Program-made: the position numbers and the translations under genes | The notes under the pieces: model-generated | What the model was told of the DNA's origin: nothing | The model's database searches: none | The model's input: only the letters and a program-made list of their open reading frames with translations | Shown here: positions 8,441 through 16,258 of the stretch, piece after piece | How positions within the stretch are numbered: the stretch's first letter is position 1 | Layout: every line of letters starts with the position of its first letter | Source: Ruminococcus sp. | Lineage (GTDB): Bacteria; Bacillota; Clostridia; Oscillospirales; Acutalibacteraceae | Assembly: GCA_017411385.1 (NCBI GenBank) | Contig: JAFQQF010000003.1 | Span: 62,001-126,000, forward strand | Reading direction: 5' to 3' | DNA: 64,000 bases

Positions 8441-9838
8441 ATGGAATCTCATATAGTAGAAATTAAAATTAGAGACTATATCAAATCTGATTTTCAGGAA
8501 GTTTCAAAAGATGCAACATCAGAAGAAAAAGAACTGTATTTGAAAAGAATTGGCTTTGAGCAACATCCCAAAGGCGGCTATGAATTTTACTGTAATACTT
8601 TTGCTAGATTCTTTCTGAAAAATACTGATGTGGTATCGCTATCTAATGAAGAAGAACTCGCTTTGTATAATCAGAAAAAAGGAGTGTATGAACTAAAGTG
8701 TGAACAAAAGCTTGGAAAGATTATTAAATTTATGATGAATCAGGTGCTTGATTTATGGATACCCAGTCATGAACAGTTAGCCTTGAAAGCGATTCGCAGG
8801 GATGTGAGTCGGATTGCTACTGCTTTCAATAATGGTGAGTACATCAACTTGCAAGACGGTATATTAAACCTTGATGACTTTGAACTATATGAACACTCCC
8901 CAGAATTTTTAAGTACTGTACAGTTACCATTCAAATATAACGATAGAATGTATACTCCTGTGTTTGATAAATATATTGCTGATATAGTTTGTGGTAATTA
9001 TGAACTAGAACATGTACTACAGGAATTGCTTGGGTATTGTTTATGTACCAGCACTGTAGCTGAGAAAGCATTTTTCTTAGTAGGCGGAGGCTGTAACGGA
9101 AAAAGCGTCTTTGCAAAGCTGATTCAAATGCTAGTGGGCGAGGGTAATTATTCTAATACGAGTTTGTCAGCACTAAGCGGAACTTTTGGGTTGGCTCAGC
9201 TCATAAATTCCAATGTTAATATTTCGGCAGAAAACTCAAGCGGAAAGGTCAACTCAGAAATTTTCAAGGCAGTTGTAAGCGGTGATACTTGTGAAGTTAA
9301 TCGCAAATATAAGGATGCTTTGAGTGTAAAGTTACACACTAAATTGGTGCTTCTTTTCAACACTTTGCCTGAATGTGATGATTTATCATACGGCTTCTTT
9401 AGAAAAATACTTATAATTCCATTTAATAAAACTATTACAAAAGAAAACATAGATGTAGAACTGATTGATAAACTTGAGCATGAATTGTCTGGCATTTTTC
9501 ATTGGGCACTAAAAGGTTTACAGCGACTTAGAAAGAATAATTTTGTGTTTTCTCAATGTGCAGCATGTAAGAGAGAACTTGATAAATACAAAAGGTCACT
9601 TAATCCTGTCGCTGAATACATTGTATTCAACCTTAATCTCAAAAGCGAAAACTCTATGAAAAGAAGCGATATTTACAAAGCTTATACCAAGTATTGTTAT
9701 GACAATTCTGTTGAGGTTTTACAATGTCAGAAGTTTTGGAAACTATACAAGGCGTATTATATCGATAGAGGTATTCCCTTTGTAACATGCAAAATTAAAG
9801 GTTATGAATATGTACGAGGCGTCGAATTCGCCAAATAA
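8441..9838 (+). CDS. Phage/plasmid primase-helicase (D5/P4 type, SF3 ATPase)
   Basis: 465 residues from ATG 8441, five bases after AAGGAGG. The N-terminal third resembles the D5_N segment (a region around 'ELLGYCL', residues about 195-201). The ATPase core has the Walker A motif GGGCNGKS (about residues 216-223), a 'NISAENSSGKVNSEIFKAVVSGD' region, and a motif C Asn in 'LFNTLPECDD' followed by 'GFFRKILIIPF', all typical of superfamily 3 helicases of P4/D5 type. The C-terminus has a winged-helix-like segment ('KRSDIYKAYTKYCYDN'). The usual toprim/primase domain of the longest family members is absent, so it may act as a helicase only. It probably unwinds the element's origin. Confidence 0.85.
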   Translation: MESHIVEIKIRDYIKSDFQEVSKDATSEEKELYLKRIGFEQHPKGGYEFYCNTFARFFLKNTDVVSLSNEEELALYNQKKGVYELKCEQKLGKIIKFMMNQVLDLWIPSHEQLALKAIRRDVSRIATAFNNGEYINLQDGILNLDDFELYEHSPEFLSTVQLPFKYNDRMYTPVFDKYIADIVCGNYELEHVLQELLGYCLCTSTVAEKAFFLVGGGCNGKSVFAKLIQMLVGEGNYSNTSLSALSGTFGLAQLINSNVNISAENSSGKVNSEIFKAVVSGDTCEVNRKYKDALSVKLHTKLVLLFNTLPECDDLSYGFFRKILIIPFNKTITKENIDVELIDKLEHELSGIFHWALKGLQRLRKNNFVFSQCAACKRELDKYKRSLNPVAEYIVFNLNLKSENSMKRSDIYKAYTKYCYDNSVEVLQCQKFWKLYKAYYIDRGIPFVTCKIKGYEYVRGVEFAK

Positions 9839-9842
9839 AAAT

Positions 9843-9873
9843 CACCCTTCTGCCAATTTAGGGTGGAAGGGTG
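9843..9873. repeat. Inverted repeat between primase-helicase and following gene
   Basis: CACCCTTC (9843-9850) and GAAGGGTG (9866-9873) with a 15-base loop, starting five bases after the primase stop. No T-run follows, so this is not a clear terminator. Its GGGTGG content resembles the dyad upstream of the same gene. Confidence 0.5.
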
Positions 9874-9908
9874 TGAACAAAACAAAAACTAAAAGGAGTA
9901 ATTTTAAT

Positions 9909-10379
9909 ATGAACGAATTTTCAAAAAATCAATTAATTAAGTTTGAGTACTTCGGTGGAATGGAAAATCTAATTGGCTTATATAAGAGCTATCGTAAATT
10001 TATGAAAGAAAAATTATGTATGTTTAATACCGAAAAAAATAATTATGGTAAATTAACAGATGTCACAATGGACGGAACATCGTTAGCTGTTATCATCACA
10101 GCAACTATGAGCGATAATTTGTGTTATGTTGATGTTATTATCAACGAAGAAAGATATTTACTTAAACTTTCCAATGAGGAATTAAAGAGTGTTTTGACAG
10201 GCTTGGTAGAGCCCATAGATGATGTTGACGAAGCCCTGAAATTGCTTTTCGGTCAACCGTATTTTATGTCTGTTGAAAATGGTTTTGCTAAAAACATGAA
10301 AATTATTGATTACGATAAATACAAAGAAGTACTCGAACTAATACCCGAATTTATCCAAAATAATAAGGAGGTACAATAA
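9909..10379 (+). CDS. Hypothetical protein, paralogue of the gene at 7578
   Basis: 156 residues from ATG 9909, after AAAAGGAG with normal spacing; the longer in-frame extension to 9804 overlaps the primase and is not needed. It shares 'YFGGMENL', 'YVDVIINEERYLLKLSNEEL' and 'FMSVENGFAKNMKIIDYDKY' with its paralogue. The C-terminal helix is acidic. No known domain was recognised. Its stop is two bases before the next start, so the two are co-transcribed. Confidence 0.6.
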   Translation: MNEFSKNQLIKFEYFGGMENLIGLYKSYRKFMKEKLCMFNTEKNNYGKLTDVTMDGTSLAVIITATMSDNLCYVDVIINEERYLLKLSNEELKSVLTGLVEPIDDVDEALKLLFGQPYFMSVENGFAKNMKIIDYDKYKEVLELIPEFIQNNKEVQ

Positions 10380-10381
10380 TT

Positions 10382-11212
10382 ATGCCTATACCAAAGAGAA
10401 AAGAAGGTATAAATACAAATCCTTCAACCAGACCTGATTTATGTGATGAGGATTTAGATTTAAGCATACTGGATGAACTTGACGAAAGTAATGAACTAAG
10501 CTCAATTGTAAATGACACCAACAAAGATGATGATAGTGCTGATGTAAGTACTCAAACAGTAACTGAAACAAATGTATCTGTAAATGCTGAAATGGAAGAA
10601 AATAAGATTGATGAAAGTGTCCCAGAAAAAAGCGAGCCTAACGAACCACAACCTGTTACCAAACCGCAAAGTAGCAATAATGTATATAATTTTTGCGGTT
10701 ATAGAATCACCTCGTTAACAGAAAAAGATGCTGAGATTGTAAGAAGGTATAGATTCAACGAGGAAAACATCAGTAATTATTGTTTGGCTAAAAATACATT
10801 TTTTGACTATATTCAAGGTAATGGTGAGGATTTTGTATTCAAAAAAGAGTGGGGATTTCCATATAGCGGAAGCTACATCGGCTACATTATGAATTGTTCG
10901 CCGAGCATGAAACATTGTGGCGAATATTATATTGCGTTTCTAGCTGATAATTACGATGTTTGTTTATTCAAGTTTACTACAACATTCAGAGATGCAGTTT
11001 ATAATGGTGTTCAACGTGATTTGGGTTTGACGAGTACTATTTTCAGACAAGCAGATTATTCTTGTTTAAAAGGATATTTAGTTCTGATATCGGTAGATAA
11101 TATTACTCTTGAAAGCGGAAATGTATTTTCAAAAATTACTGAGTTCAAAATCGTAGATGAAAGAATGACAGAAGTCATCGAAAAACTAATTGATGATATG
11201 TCAAGACAGTAA
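10382..11212 (+). CDS. Hypothetical protein with acidic disordered N-terminus
   Basis: 276 residues, ATG 10382 after AAGGAGGT. Residues about 1-100 are rich in Asp, Glu, Asn, Ser and Thr and likely unstructured. A folded domain follows from about residue 104 ('YNFCGYRITSLTEKDAEIVRRYRF') with several Cys and aromatic residues and 'GEYYIAFLADNYDVCLFKFTTTF'. I do not recognise the fold. Placement between the primase cluster and the integrase suggests an element-maintenance role, with no direct evidence. Confidence 0.6.
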   Translation: MPIPKRKEGINTNPSTRPDLCDEDLDLSILDELDESNELSSIVNDTNKDDDSADVSTQTVTETNVSVNAEMEENKIDESVPEKSEPNEPQPVTKPQSSNNVYNFCGYRITSLTEKDAEIVRRYRFNEENISNYCLAKNTFFDYIQGNGEDFVFKKEWGFPYSGSYIGYIMNCSPSMKHCGEYYIAFLADNYDVCLFKFTTTFRDAVYNGVQRDLGLTSTIFRQADYSCLKGYLVLISVDNITLESGNVFSKITEFKIVDERMTEVIEKLIDDMSRQ

Positions 11213-11218
11213 AATTCA

Positions 11219-11239
11219 GGGGCAGGGTTTCTCTGCCCC
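11219..11239 (+). promoter_or_regulatory. GC-rich hairpin ahead of the integrase
   Basis: GGGGCAG (11219-11225) and CTGCCCC (11233-11239) with a 7-base loop, six bases after the upstream stop. No T-run follows. It could be a weak terminator or an RNA structure limiting integrase expression. Confidence 0.45.
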
Positions 11240-11288
11240 GATATGCTATAAAGCAATAAATAATGATATATTATTCTCTAGAAAGGAG

Positions 11289-12476
11289 ATGGTAGCTATA
11301 TCCAGTATCAGAAAAGTGAAGAATAAAACTGGTACCCACTATCAAGTGAGTTATGAACTTCCTCGTTATATTGATGGCAAACGAAGAAGAACTACAAAAA
11401 CTTTTCCAGATGGAACAACCTTGGCAGAAGTAAAGAGATTCTTAGCTGAAAAGGAATTGGAATATTCAAGAGGTTCATCGCTAAGCCACGATTACAATTT
11501 AACCTTCGGAGAGTTTGCCGATGTGTATTTTTCTACCTATACGCAATTTCTTAGCCCTACAACACTCAAAGGCTACAAGTCGGCATATTACAACTCGAAG
11601 CCCTATGGCTTGCAAAATTACTTTAGAGATGCGAGATTACGCAAAATTTCACCAAGAAATATTCAGGAATATATTAATTTTCTCTGTTCCCACGTAAGTC
11701 CTAAATCAACAAAAAATTACTTAATGCTTCTTAATGTTATTTTTGCTCTTGCAGTTCAGGAAAATATCATTCAAAGAGAAGCCAATCCTATGTTATACAA
11801 AATTCAAAAACCTCGTCAACACAAGAAACCTGTCGAAGCATACAATTTGGATGAATTCAACTTGATGTTAAAACTTGCTGATGAAGATGAAAATCCTGAT
11901 ATAAAACTTATAATATATCTTGGATTGCTGTCAGGTATCAGACGTGGAGAGATGGCAGGATTACAATGGTCTGACGTGAATTTTGATGAGGGTTATATTT
12001 ACATCTCTAAAAGTCGTGTGGTAGTTGAGAAAGAGGAATATATAAAAGAGCCTAAAACAGAATCAGGTATCCGTAAAATCTTCATTCCAGAAAAACTATT
12101 AAATGTACTTAAAGAATACAAACACAGATACTTGTTGAATAAGCTTAAATACGGCAAAGATTTTATTGACAGCAATTATGTTATCAGTAAAGAAAATGGT
12201 GAGGCTTTTAGTCCGAGTGGAATATCAAATAACTATCAGCGATTTATGAAAAGGCATAAAGATAAGATTCGTTACCTGAAATTTCACGGACTCAGACATA
12301 CCTACGCAAGTGTACTGATTGAAAATGGAGAGAACCCCAAGACCGTACAGCACAACCTCGGTCATGCAGATGTAGCTTTGACCTTGCAAATCTACTCGCA
12401 TTCATACGAATCTGCACAACGTAATGCCGCTAAGAAACTTGATGAAACCATTAATTTAACTTCAAAAACAGGATAA
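11289..12476 (+). CDS. int: Tyrosine recombinase (integrase) of the element
   Basis: 395 residues. An N-terminal AP2-like/arm-binding segment ('VKNKTGTHYQVSYEL'), a SAM-like core-binding domain ('TFGEFADVYFS', residues about 68-170), and a C-terminal catalytic domain with the five expected residues: Arg in 'SGIRRGEM', Lys in the beta region, His and Arg in 'HGLRHTYAS', His in 'LGHAD' and the nucleophile Tyr in 'LQIYSHSY'. Integrases of this kind insert elements at tRNA 3' ends. It is the last gene before tRNA-Leu, whose 3' end faces it. ATG 11289 abuts the AAAGGAG site with no spacing, so translation may begin slightly downstream (GTA, GCT or ATA codons, none standard); the start is uncertain. 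Confidence 0.9.
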   Translation: MVAISSIRKVKNKTGTHYQVSYELPRYIDGKRRRTTKTFPDGTTLAEVKRFLAEKELEYSRGSSLSHDYNLTFGEFADVYFSTYTQFLSPTTLKGYKSAYYNSKPYGLQNYFRDARLRKISPRNIQEYINFLCSHVSPKSTKNYLMLLNVIFALAVQENIIQREANPMLYKIQKPRQHKKPVEAYNLDEFNLMLKLADEDENPDIKLIIYLGLLSGIRRGEMAGLQWSDVNFDEGYIYISKSRVVVEKEEYIKEPKTESGIRKIFIPEKLLNVLKEYKHRYLLNKLKYGKDFIDSNYVISKENGEAFSPSGISNNYQRFMKRHKDKIRYLKFHGLRHTYASVLIENGENPKTVQHNLGHADVALTLQIYSHSYESAQRNAAKKLDETINLTSKTG

Positions 12477-12664
12477 TCATTATTTTTACGGCAATTTATT
12501 CCCATATATCATATAAACACGCTGAAATGCAGTAGTAATGGGAGGTTCGGGGATTCTAGATAGTTCCCGAAAGTACCCGTTTTATTCCCAAATGGCGAAT
12601 AATCGTTTGAACAGGGAAGTACTGGCGAAAAGCTGAAAGTGAATAAAACGGAACATACAAAAAC
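12477..12664. other. Element right end with repeats near the integrase (candidate integrase arm sites)
   Basis: Gene-free. TTTATTCCCA occurs twice as a direct repeat (12495-12504 and 12581-12590). An inverted repeat joins CCGTTTTATTC (12577-12587) and GAATAAAACGG (12641-12651); a smaller one joins TTCGGGGA and TTCCCGAA near 12546-12570. Repeats between an integrase and a tRNA are where arm-type integrase sites usually lie. The assignment is inference. Confidence 0.45.
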
Positions 12665-12706
12665 ACCGCAACCTCAGATGAATACTGAAGTTGCGGTTGT
12701 TTTTTG
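12665..12706 (+). terminator. Rho-independent terminator
   Basis: ACCGCAAC (12665-12672) pairs with GTTGCGGT (12690-12697), with additional CTCAG/CTGA pairing inside, followed by a run of T residues. It probably ends integrase transcription. Confidence 0.8.
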
Positions 12707-12734
12707 CCTTGGTAAGTCCTGCTGAAAAAGAAAA

Positions 12735-12762
12735 AAGCTATCAACCGAAGTTGATAGCTTTT
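12735..12762 (-). terminator. Terminator of the tRNA-Leu gene
   Basis: Read on the minus strand, AAAAGCTATCAAC and GTTGATAGCTTTT form a stem with a 4-base loop, followed by T residues. It lies immediately downstream of the tRNA 3' end. Confidence 0.8.
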
Positions 12763-12846
12763 GGTGCGAGTGACGGGACTTGAACCCGTACGCGTTGCCA
12801 CACACGCCCCTCAAACGTGCCTGTCTGCCTATTCCAGCACACTCGC
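12762..12846 (-). tRNA. tRNA-Leu (anticodon GAG), likely integration site
   Basis: Minus strand, 85 bases. The 7-bp acceptor stem is GCGAGTG/CACTCGC, the D arm has CTG/CAG, and the anticodon stem CACGT/GCGTG encloses the loop TTGAGGG with anticodon GAG, reading CTC and CTT codons. A long variable arm (GTGTGGCAACGC) marks a class II tRNA, and GGGTTCAAGTCCC is the T arm. The CCA end is encoded. The 3' end points toward the integrase, the usual arrangement for tyrosine-recombinase elements. Confidence 0.95.
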
Positions 12847-12868
12847 ATCTTTTTTCAAGTGCTCCGCT

Positions 12869-12897
12869 ATTATAACATTTGAGAATCGGTTTGTCAA
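12869..12897 (-). promoter_or_regulatory. Promoter of tRNA-Leu
   Basis: On the minus strand a consensus TTGACA (12897-12892), a 17-base spacer and TATAAT (12874-12869), about 22 bases upstream of the tRNA. Confidence 0.85.
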
Positions 12898-13073
12898 CCT
12901 TATTTTTTGATTTTTTTGTATATTTTTTGCAAGTCTTTTAAAAAGTGGCATTATATCTGAGTTTCCTAAGATTTCTTATTTCGTTTTTTTGCGTAGAGCG
13001 ATTACGGTTTTGAATGTTATTCATTGCTGTCTTGTGTTTTTTTAAAATATAATAATTTTTATTGATTTATGTA

Positions 13074-13102
13074 TTGACATCAACGAGTTAAAGTGATAAA
13101 AT
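13074..13102 (+). promoter_or_regulatory. Promoter of the aromatic amino acid operon
   Basis: TTGACA (13074-13079), 17-base spacer, TAAAAT (13097-13102). Transcription would start near 13109, giving a leader of about 215 bases before aroF. Confidence 0.85.
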
Positions 13103-13133
13103 GTACTCAAATTTTTACAGGAGACCATAAGTT

Positions 13134-13193
13134 ATGAGCAGAAACTACTTTGCAGCATATTACTTTTACTTTTACTTTTTTAGCCTTGCCTAA
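13134..13193 (+). CDS. Tyr/Phe-rich leader peptide of the aromatic operon
   Basis: A 19-codon frame, MSRNYFAAYYFYFYFFSLA, from ATG 13134 to TAA 13191-13193, with an AGGAGA site nine bases upstream. Ten of 19 codons are Tyr (5) or Phe (5), eight of them packed into codons 9-16 without another residue between them. This is the layout of ribosome-mediated attenuation leaders such as pheA and trp in enterobacteria. Low charged tRNA-Tyr or tRNA-Phe would stall the ribosome here. The peptide itself probably has no function after translation. Confidence 0.9.
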   Translation: MSRNYFAAYYFYFYFFSLA

Positions 13194-13288
13194 ATAGTAG
13201 AAGTGATTTGAGCTGCAAATTTTCTGGAAATGACTTTTTCGGATACCGATAATGTCACCGCAGTGAACAATCACTGCGGTGTTTTTTA
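13149..13288 (+). promoter_or_regulatory. Transcription attenuator with three mutually exclusive hairpins
   Basis: Segment 1, TTTGCAGC (13149-13156, inside the leader peptide), can pair with GCTGCAAA (13212-13219). Segment 2, GTGATTTGAGCTGC (13203-13216), can pair through GTGATT/AATCAC and CTGC/GCAG with segment 3 (13260-13274). Segment 3 also forms the 5' and loop part of the terminator (13256-13281). A ribosome stalled on the Tyr/Phe codons would cover segment 1, free segment 2 to pair with 3, and block the terminator; a ribosome finishing the peptide would allow termination. The pairings are read directly; the mechanism is by analogy. Confidence 0.85.
13256..13288 (+). terminator. Attenuator terminator ahead of aroF
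   Basis: Perfect 11-bp stem CACCGCAGTGA (13256-13266) / TCACTGCGGTG (13271-13281), 4-base loop, then TTTTTT. Confidence 0.92.
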
Positions 13289-13325
13289 TTTTATCCGCGG
13301 CCTTTCTAAATGGAGGTATTTTATA

Positions 13326-14330
13326 ATGATTGCAGTACTTAAAAACGGAGTGGAAAAGCTTCAGCAGGAAAACCTTATTAACTGGCTTGAGGGTATGGGT
13401 CTTAAGGTTCACATTTCTGAGGGTGAGTATCACACAGTACTGGGACTTATTGGTGACACCAGCAGAGTGGATATGGACTTGCTTGAAGGTCTTGAGATTG
13501 TTGAGTCTGTTCGCCGTATCAGTGAGCCCTACAAGAAGGCTAACCGCAAGTTCTTTGACGACGATACAGTTGTTGATGTTTCGGGTGTGAAGATTGGCAA
13601 AGGTCATTTTGCTATGATTGCAGGTCCTTGCTCCATTGAAAGTGAAGAACAGATTATTTTGGTTGCACAGAAGGTTAAGGCAGCAGGTGCGAACATTTTG
13701 CGAGGCGGTGCTTTCAAGCCCCGTACCTCACCCTATGATTTCCAAGGTCTGAAGGCTGATGGCATTGAGCTGCTGCTGAAAGCAAAGGAGGTTACCGGTC
13801 TTCCTATTGTGAGTGAGATTATGAATGCAAACCACCTGCCTTTGTTTGAAGGTGTTGATATGATTCAGGTTGGTGCACGTAATATGCAGAACTTTGAGCT
13901 TCTCAAGGAGCTGGGCAAGACTAACAAACCCATACTTTTAAAACGTGGTCTTGCAAATACCTTAAAAGAGCTTCTGATGAGCGCTGAGTACATTATGGCA
14001 GGCGGCAACGAGAATGTTATCCTTTGTGAGCGTGGTATCCGTACCTTTGAAACCTACACCAGAAACACCTTGGATATTTCCGCTGTGCCTTCACTCAAGG
14101 AGATGACTCATCTGCCTGTGATTATCGACCCCTCACATGCCTGCGGTCATTCCCGTATGGTGCCCTCCTTGGCTTATGCGGCAACAGCCTGCGGTGCAGA
14201 CGGACTTATTATTGAGGTTCACAATGACCCCAAGAACGCAATGTGTGACGGTGCACAGTCCTTGACCTTTGAGCAGTACGAGGCTGTTACAAAGAAGGTT
14301 GCGGATATTCGCAAGGTAATTTCTGAGTAA
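13326..14330 (+). CDS. aroF: 3-deoxy-D-arabino-heptulosonate 7-phosphate synthase (type I-beta)
   Basis: 334 residues, ATG 13326 with GGAGG nine bases upstream. It condenses phosphoenolpyruvate and erythrose 4-phosphate, the first step of the shikimate pathway. Residues about 1-70 form the ferredoxin-like N-terminal domain found in Thermotoga-type enzymes, where Tyr or Phe inhibits. The TIM-barrel core shows 'AGPCSIESEEQI', 'RGGAFKPRTSPYDFQG', 'EIMNANHLPLF', 'QVGARNMQNF', 'LLKRGLANT' and 'IIDPSHACGH', which include the phosphate- and metal-binding residues (Cys, His, Glu, Asp). It is the first structural gene behind the Tyr/Phe attenuator, so both transcription and activity are likely set by the end products. 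Confidence 0.95.
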   Translation: MIAVLKNGVEKLQQENLINWLEGMGLKVHISEGEYHTVLGLIGDTSRVDMDLLEGLEIVESVRRISEPYKKANRKFFDDDTVVDVSGVKIGKGHFAMIAGPCSIESEEQIILVAQKVKAAGANILRGGAFKPRTSPYDFQGLKADGIELLLKAKEVTGLPIVSEIMNANHLPLFEGVDMIQVGARNMQNFELLKELGKTNKPILLKRGLANTLKELLMSAEYIMAGGNENVILCERGIRTFETYTRNTLDISAVPSLKEMTHLPVIIDPSHACGHSRMVPSLAYAATACGADGLIIEVHNDPKNAMCDGAQSLTFEQYEAVTKKVADIRKVISE

Positions 14331-14364
14331 TTCTATATGATTTAACATTTCGGGAGTGAATACA

Positions 14365-15198
14365 ATGCATACAATCGGTATTGTGGGATTAGGGCTTATC
14401 GGAGCTTCGATGGCGAAGAGTGCAAAGAAAAAAGCTAAAGTTCGAGTGCTTGGCTATGACATTGACAGAAGTGTTACTGGCTACGCTCAGCTTTCGGGAA
14501 TAATTGATGCAGAGCTGACTGCAGAAAATATAAGTGAATGTGATACTGTCTTTGTATGCTTGTATCCTTCGGATTGTGTTGATTATGTAAGGAAGAACGC
14601 TTCGCTTTTTGCAAAGAACTCGTTGATAATAGATTGTGCAGGTGTTAAACGTAGTGTTTGTGCTCCTTGTTTTGAGGAAGCTTCAAAAAACGGATTTCAC
14701 TTTGTTGGCGGACACCCTATGGCAGGTACACAGCACAGCGGAATTAAGAACTCCAAAGACACAATGTTTCATAATGCTTGCTTTGTTCTTGTGCCTCGGC
14801 ACGCTGAGGATGTGGAGGTTGTTGCAAGGGCAAGGGAAGCGGTTATAGAGGTTGGCTTCTCAAGGGTTTCCGTTATGAGTGATGAGCGTCACGATGAGCT
14901 TATTGCCTATACCTCACAGCTTGCCCACGTGGTGTCAAACGCTTATGTAAAAAGTCCTTGTGCTAAGGCTCACAAGGGTATTTCTGCAGGAAGCTACAAG
15001 GATTTGACCCGCGTTGCTTACCTTAACGAGAATATGTGGACAGAGCTTTTTATGGACAACAGGGATAACCTGTTAAGAGAGATTAACGGACTGATTGAAA
15101 ATCTTTCAGAATATGCAGAAGCTCTTGAAAATGGCAACAGTGAAAAACTCAGAGAACTTCTCTTGGATGGTAAGAATGCAAAACAGGAGGCAGACTGA
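14365..15198 (+). CDS. tyrA: Prephenate dehydrogenase
   Basis: 277 residues, ATG 14365 eight bases after CGGGAG; a GTG nine bases earlier overlaps that site and is less likely. The enzyme oxidatively decarboxylates prephenate to 4-hydroxyphenylpyruvate, the Tyr branch. The N-terminal Rossmann fold has 'GIVGLGLIGAS' and the Asp after strand 2 ('LGYDIDRS') expected for NAD+. The 'GGHPMAGTQHSG' segment carries the catalytic His, and the C-terminal helical domain contains 'TSQLAHVVSNAY' and the Arg-bearing 'FKDLTR'-like 'SYKDLTRVA'. No ACT domain is present, so regulation by Tyr is probably at the attenuator. The stop overlaps aroB by one base. Confidence 0.93.
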   Translation: MHTIGIVGLGLIGASMAKSAKKKAKVRVLGYDIDRSVTGYAQLSGIIDAELTAENISECDTVFVCLYPSDCVDYVRKNASLFAKNSLIIDCAGVKRSVCAPCFEEASKNGFHFVGGHPMAGTQHSGIKNSKDTMFHNACFVLVPRHAEDVEVVARAREAVIEVGFSRVSVMSDERHDELIAYTSQLAHVVSNAYVKSPCAKAHKGISAGSYKDLTRVAYLNENMWTELFMDNRDNLLREINGLIENLSEYAEALENGNSEKLRELLLDGKNAKQEAD

Positions 15199-16256
15199 TG
15201 AGAAAGGTTAGTATCGACCTGCACAAAGGTTATACGGTTTATATAGAAAAAGGGATTATAGACAACTGTGCGGAGTATATAAAGGATATCTGCAAGGGCA
15301 GACGTGCTGTGATAATCTCAGACTCAAATGTTGCCCCTTTATATTCAGACAGAGTTATAAAGAGTCTTGAATCGAAAGGCTTTGAGGCGTTTCTTTTTAC
15401 AGTCAAGGCAGGGGAGGAGTCCAAATCTCCCGAAAACCTTATAAAAGCTGCTGACTTCTGCTTGCAGTCGGGGCTTACAAGAGCAGACGTGATTGTAGCT
15501 TTGGGCGGCGGTGTGATTACTGATATGGCAGGACTTTGCGCGGCTCTTTATCAACGCGGTGTTGCTGTGTGTCAGATTCCAACGTCATTGCTTGCAATGG
15601 TGGATTCCTCTGTGGGCGGCAAGACCGCTGTGAATTTGAGTAAAGGCAAGAATATGTTCGGTGCTTTTTATCAGCCCTCTGTGGTGCTTTGTGACAGCAC
15701 AGTACTTTCTACTTTGCCCCAGTGTGAGTTTGCAAACGGTATGGCAGAGGTGATAAAATACGCTGTACTAAAAGCAGGCAGAACAAAAGAAATTCTTGAA
15801 AATGAAAATATAGAAGAAAACCTTGACGAACTCATAGAAGAGTGTGTTAAAATAAAGAAAGAATATGTTTGTGAGGATGAGTTCGACACAGGTGCACGTC
15901 AGTTTTTGAATTTAGGTCACACAGTAGGCCATGCTATTGAACGACTGAGTGACTTTGAGGTTTCGCACGGCAACGCTGTGGCACAGGGAATGTGTGTTGT
16001 TGCAAGAGCTTGTGCAAAAGAAGGTATGTGTGAAGCATCTGTAGCAAAAGAAATTGAAAAGCTTTGCAAAAAGTTTTCGCTCCCTACTGTTGTCACTATG
16101 GATAGCGAAGCGCTTTTTGAAGCTTCTCTTTCTGACAAAAAACGAATGGCAGAAGAAATCACTCTGGTGCTTGTACGTTCCTTTGGAGATTGCTTCCTTT
16201 ACAAAACAAAGATGGAGTATTTTAGGAATATTATAAACAAGGGATTGGAAGATTAA
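15198..16256 (+). CDS. aroB: 3-dehydroquinate synthase
   Basis: 352 residues, ATG 15198 inside a TGATG overlap with tyrA, after AGGAGG. It converts DAHP to 3-dehydroquinate with NAD+ and a divalent metal. Visible signatures: 'GEESKS' near residue 75, 'VIVALGGGVITDMAGLCAALYQRG' (NAD-binding glycine loop), 'PTSLLAMVDSSVGGKTAVN', 'NGMAEVIKYAVL' with a metal-binding Glu, and 'LNLGHTVGHAIE' plus 'SHGNAVAQGM' with metal-binding His residues. Length is normal for the family. Confidence 0.95.
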   Translation: MRKVSIDLHKGYTVYIEKGIIDNCAEYIKDICKGRRAVIISDSNVAPLYSDRVIKSLESKGFEAFLFTVKAGEESKSPENLIKAADFCLQSGLTRADVIVALGGGVITDMAGLCAALYQRGVAVCQIPTSLLAMVDSSVGGKTAVNLSKGKNMFGAFYQPSVVLCDSTVLSTLPQCEFANGMAEVIKYAVLKAGRTKEILENENIEENLDELIEECVKIKKEYVCEDEFDTGARQFLNLGHTVGHAIERLSDFEVSHGNAVAQGMCVVARACAKEGMCEASVAKEIEKLCKKFSLPTVVTMDSEALFEASLSDKKRMAEEITLVLVRSFGDCFLYKTKMEYFRNIINKGLED

Positions 16257-16258
16257 AT

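Noticed and set aside
8189-8452. 87-codon minus-strand frame before the primase
   Set aside because: It overlaps the primase start and the dyad cluster, with no ribosome site; treated as chance.
12556-12801. 81-codon minus-strand frame
   Set aside because: It runs through the tRNA-Leu gene and two terminators.
13107-13607. 166-codon minus-strand frame across the aro leader
   Set aside because: Antisense to the leader peptide, attenuator and aroF, which are strongly supported.
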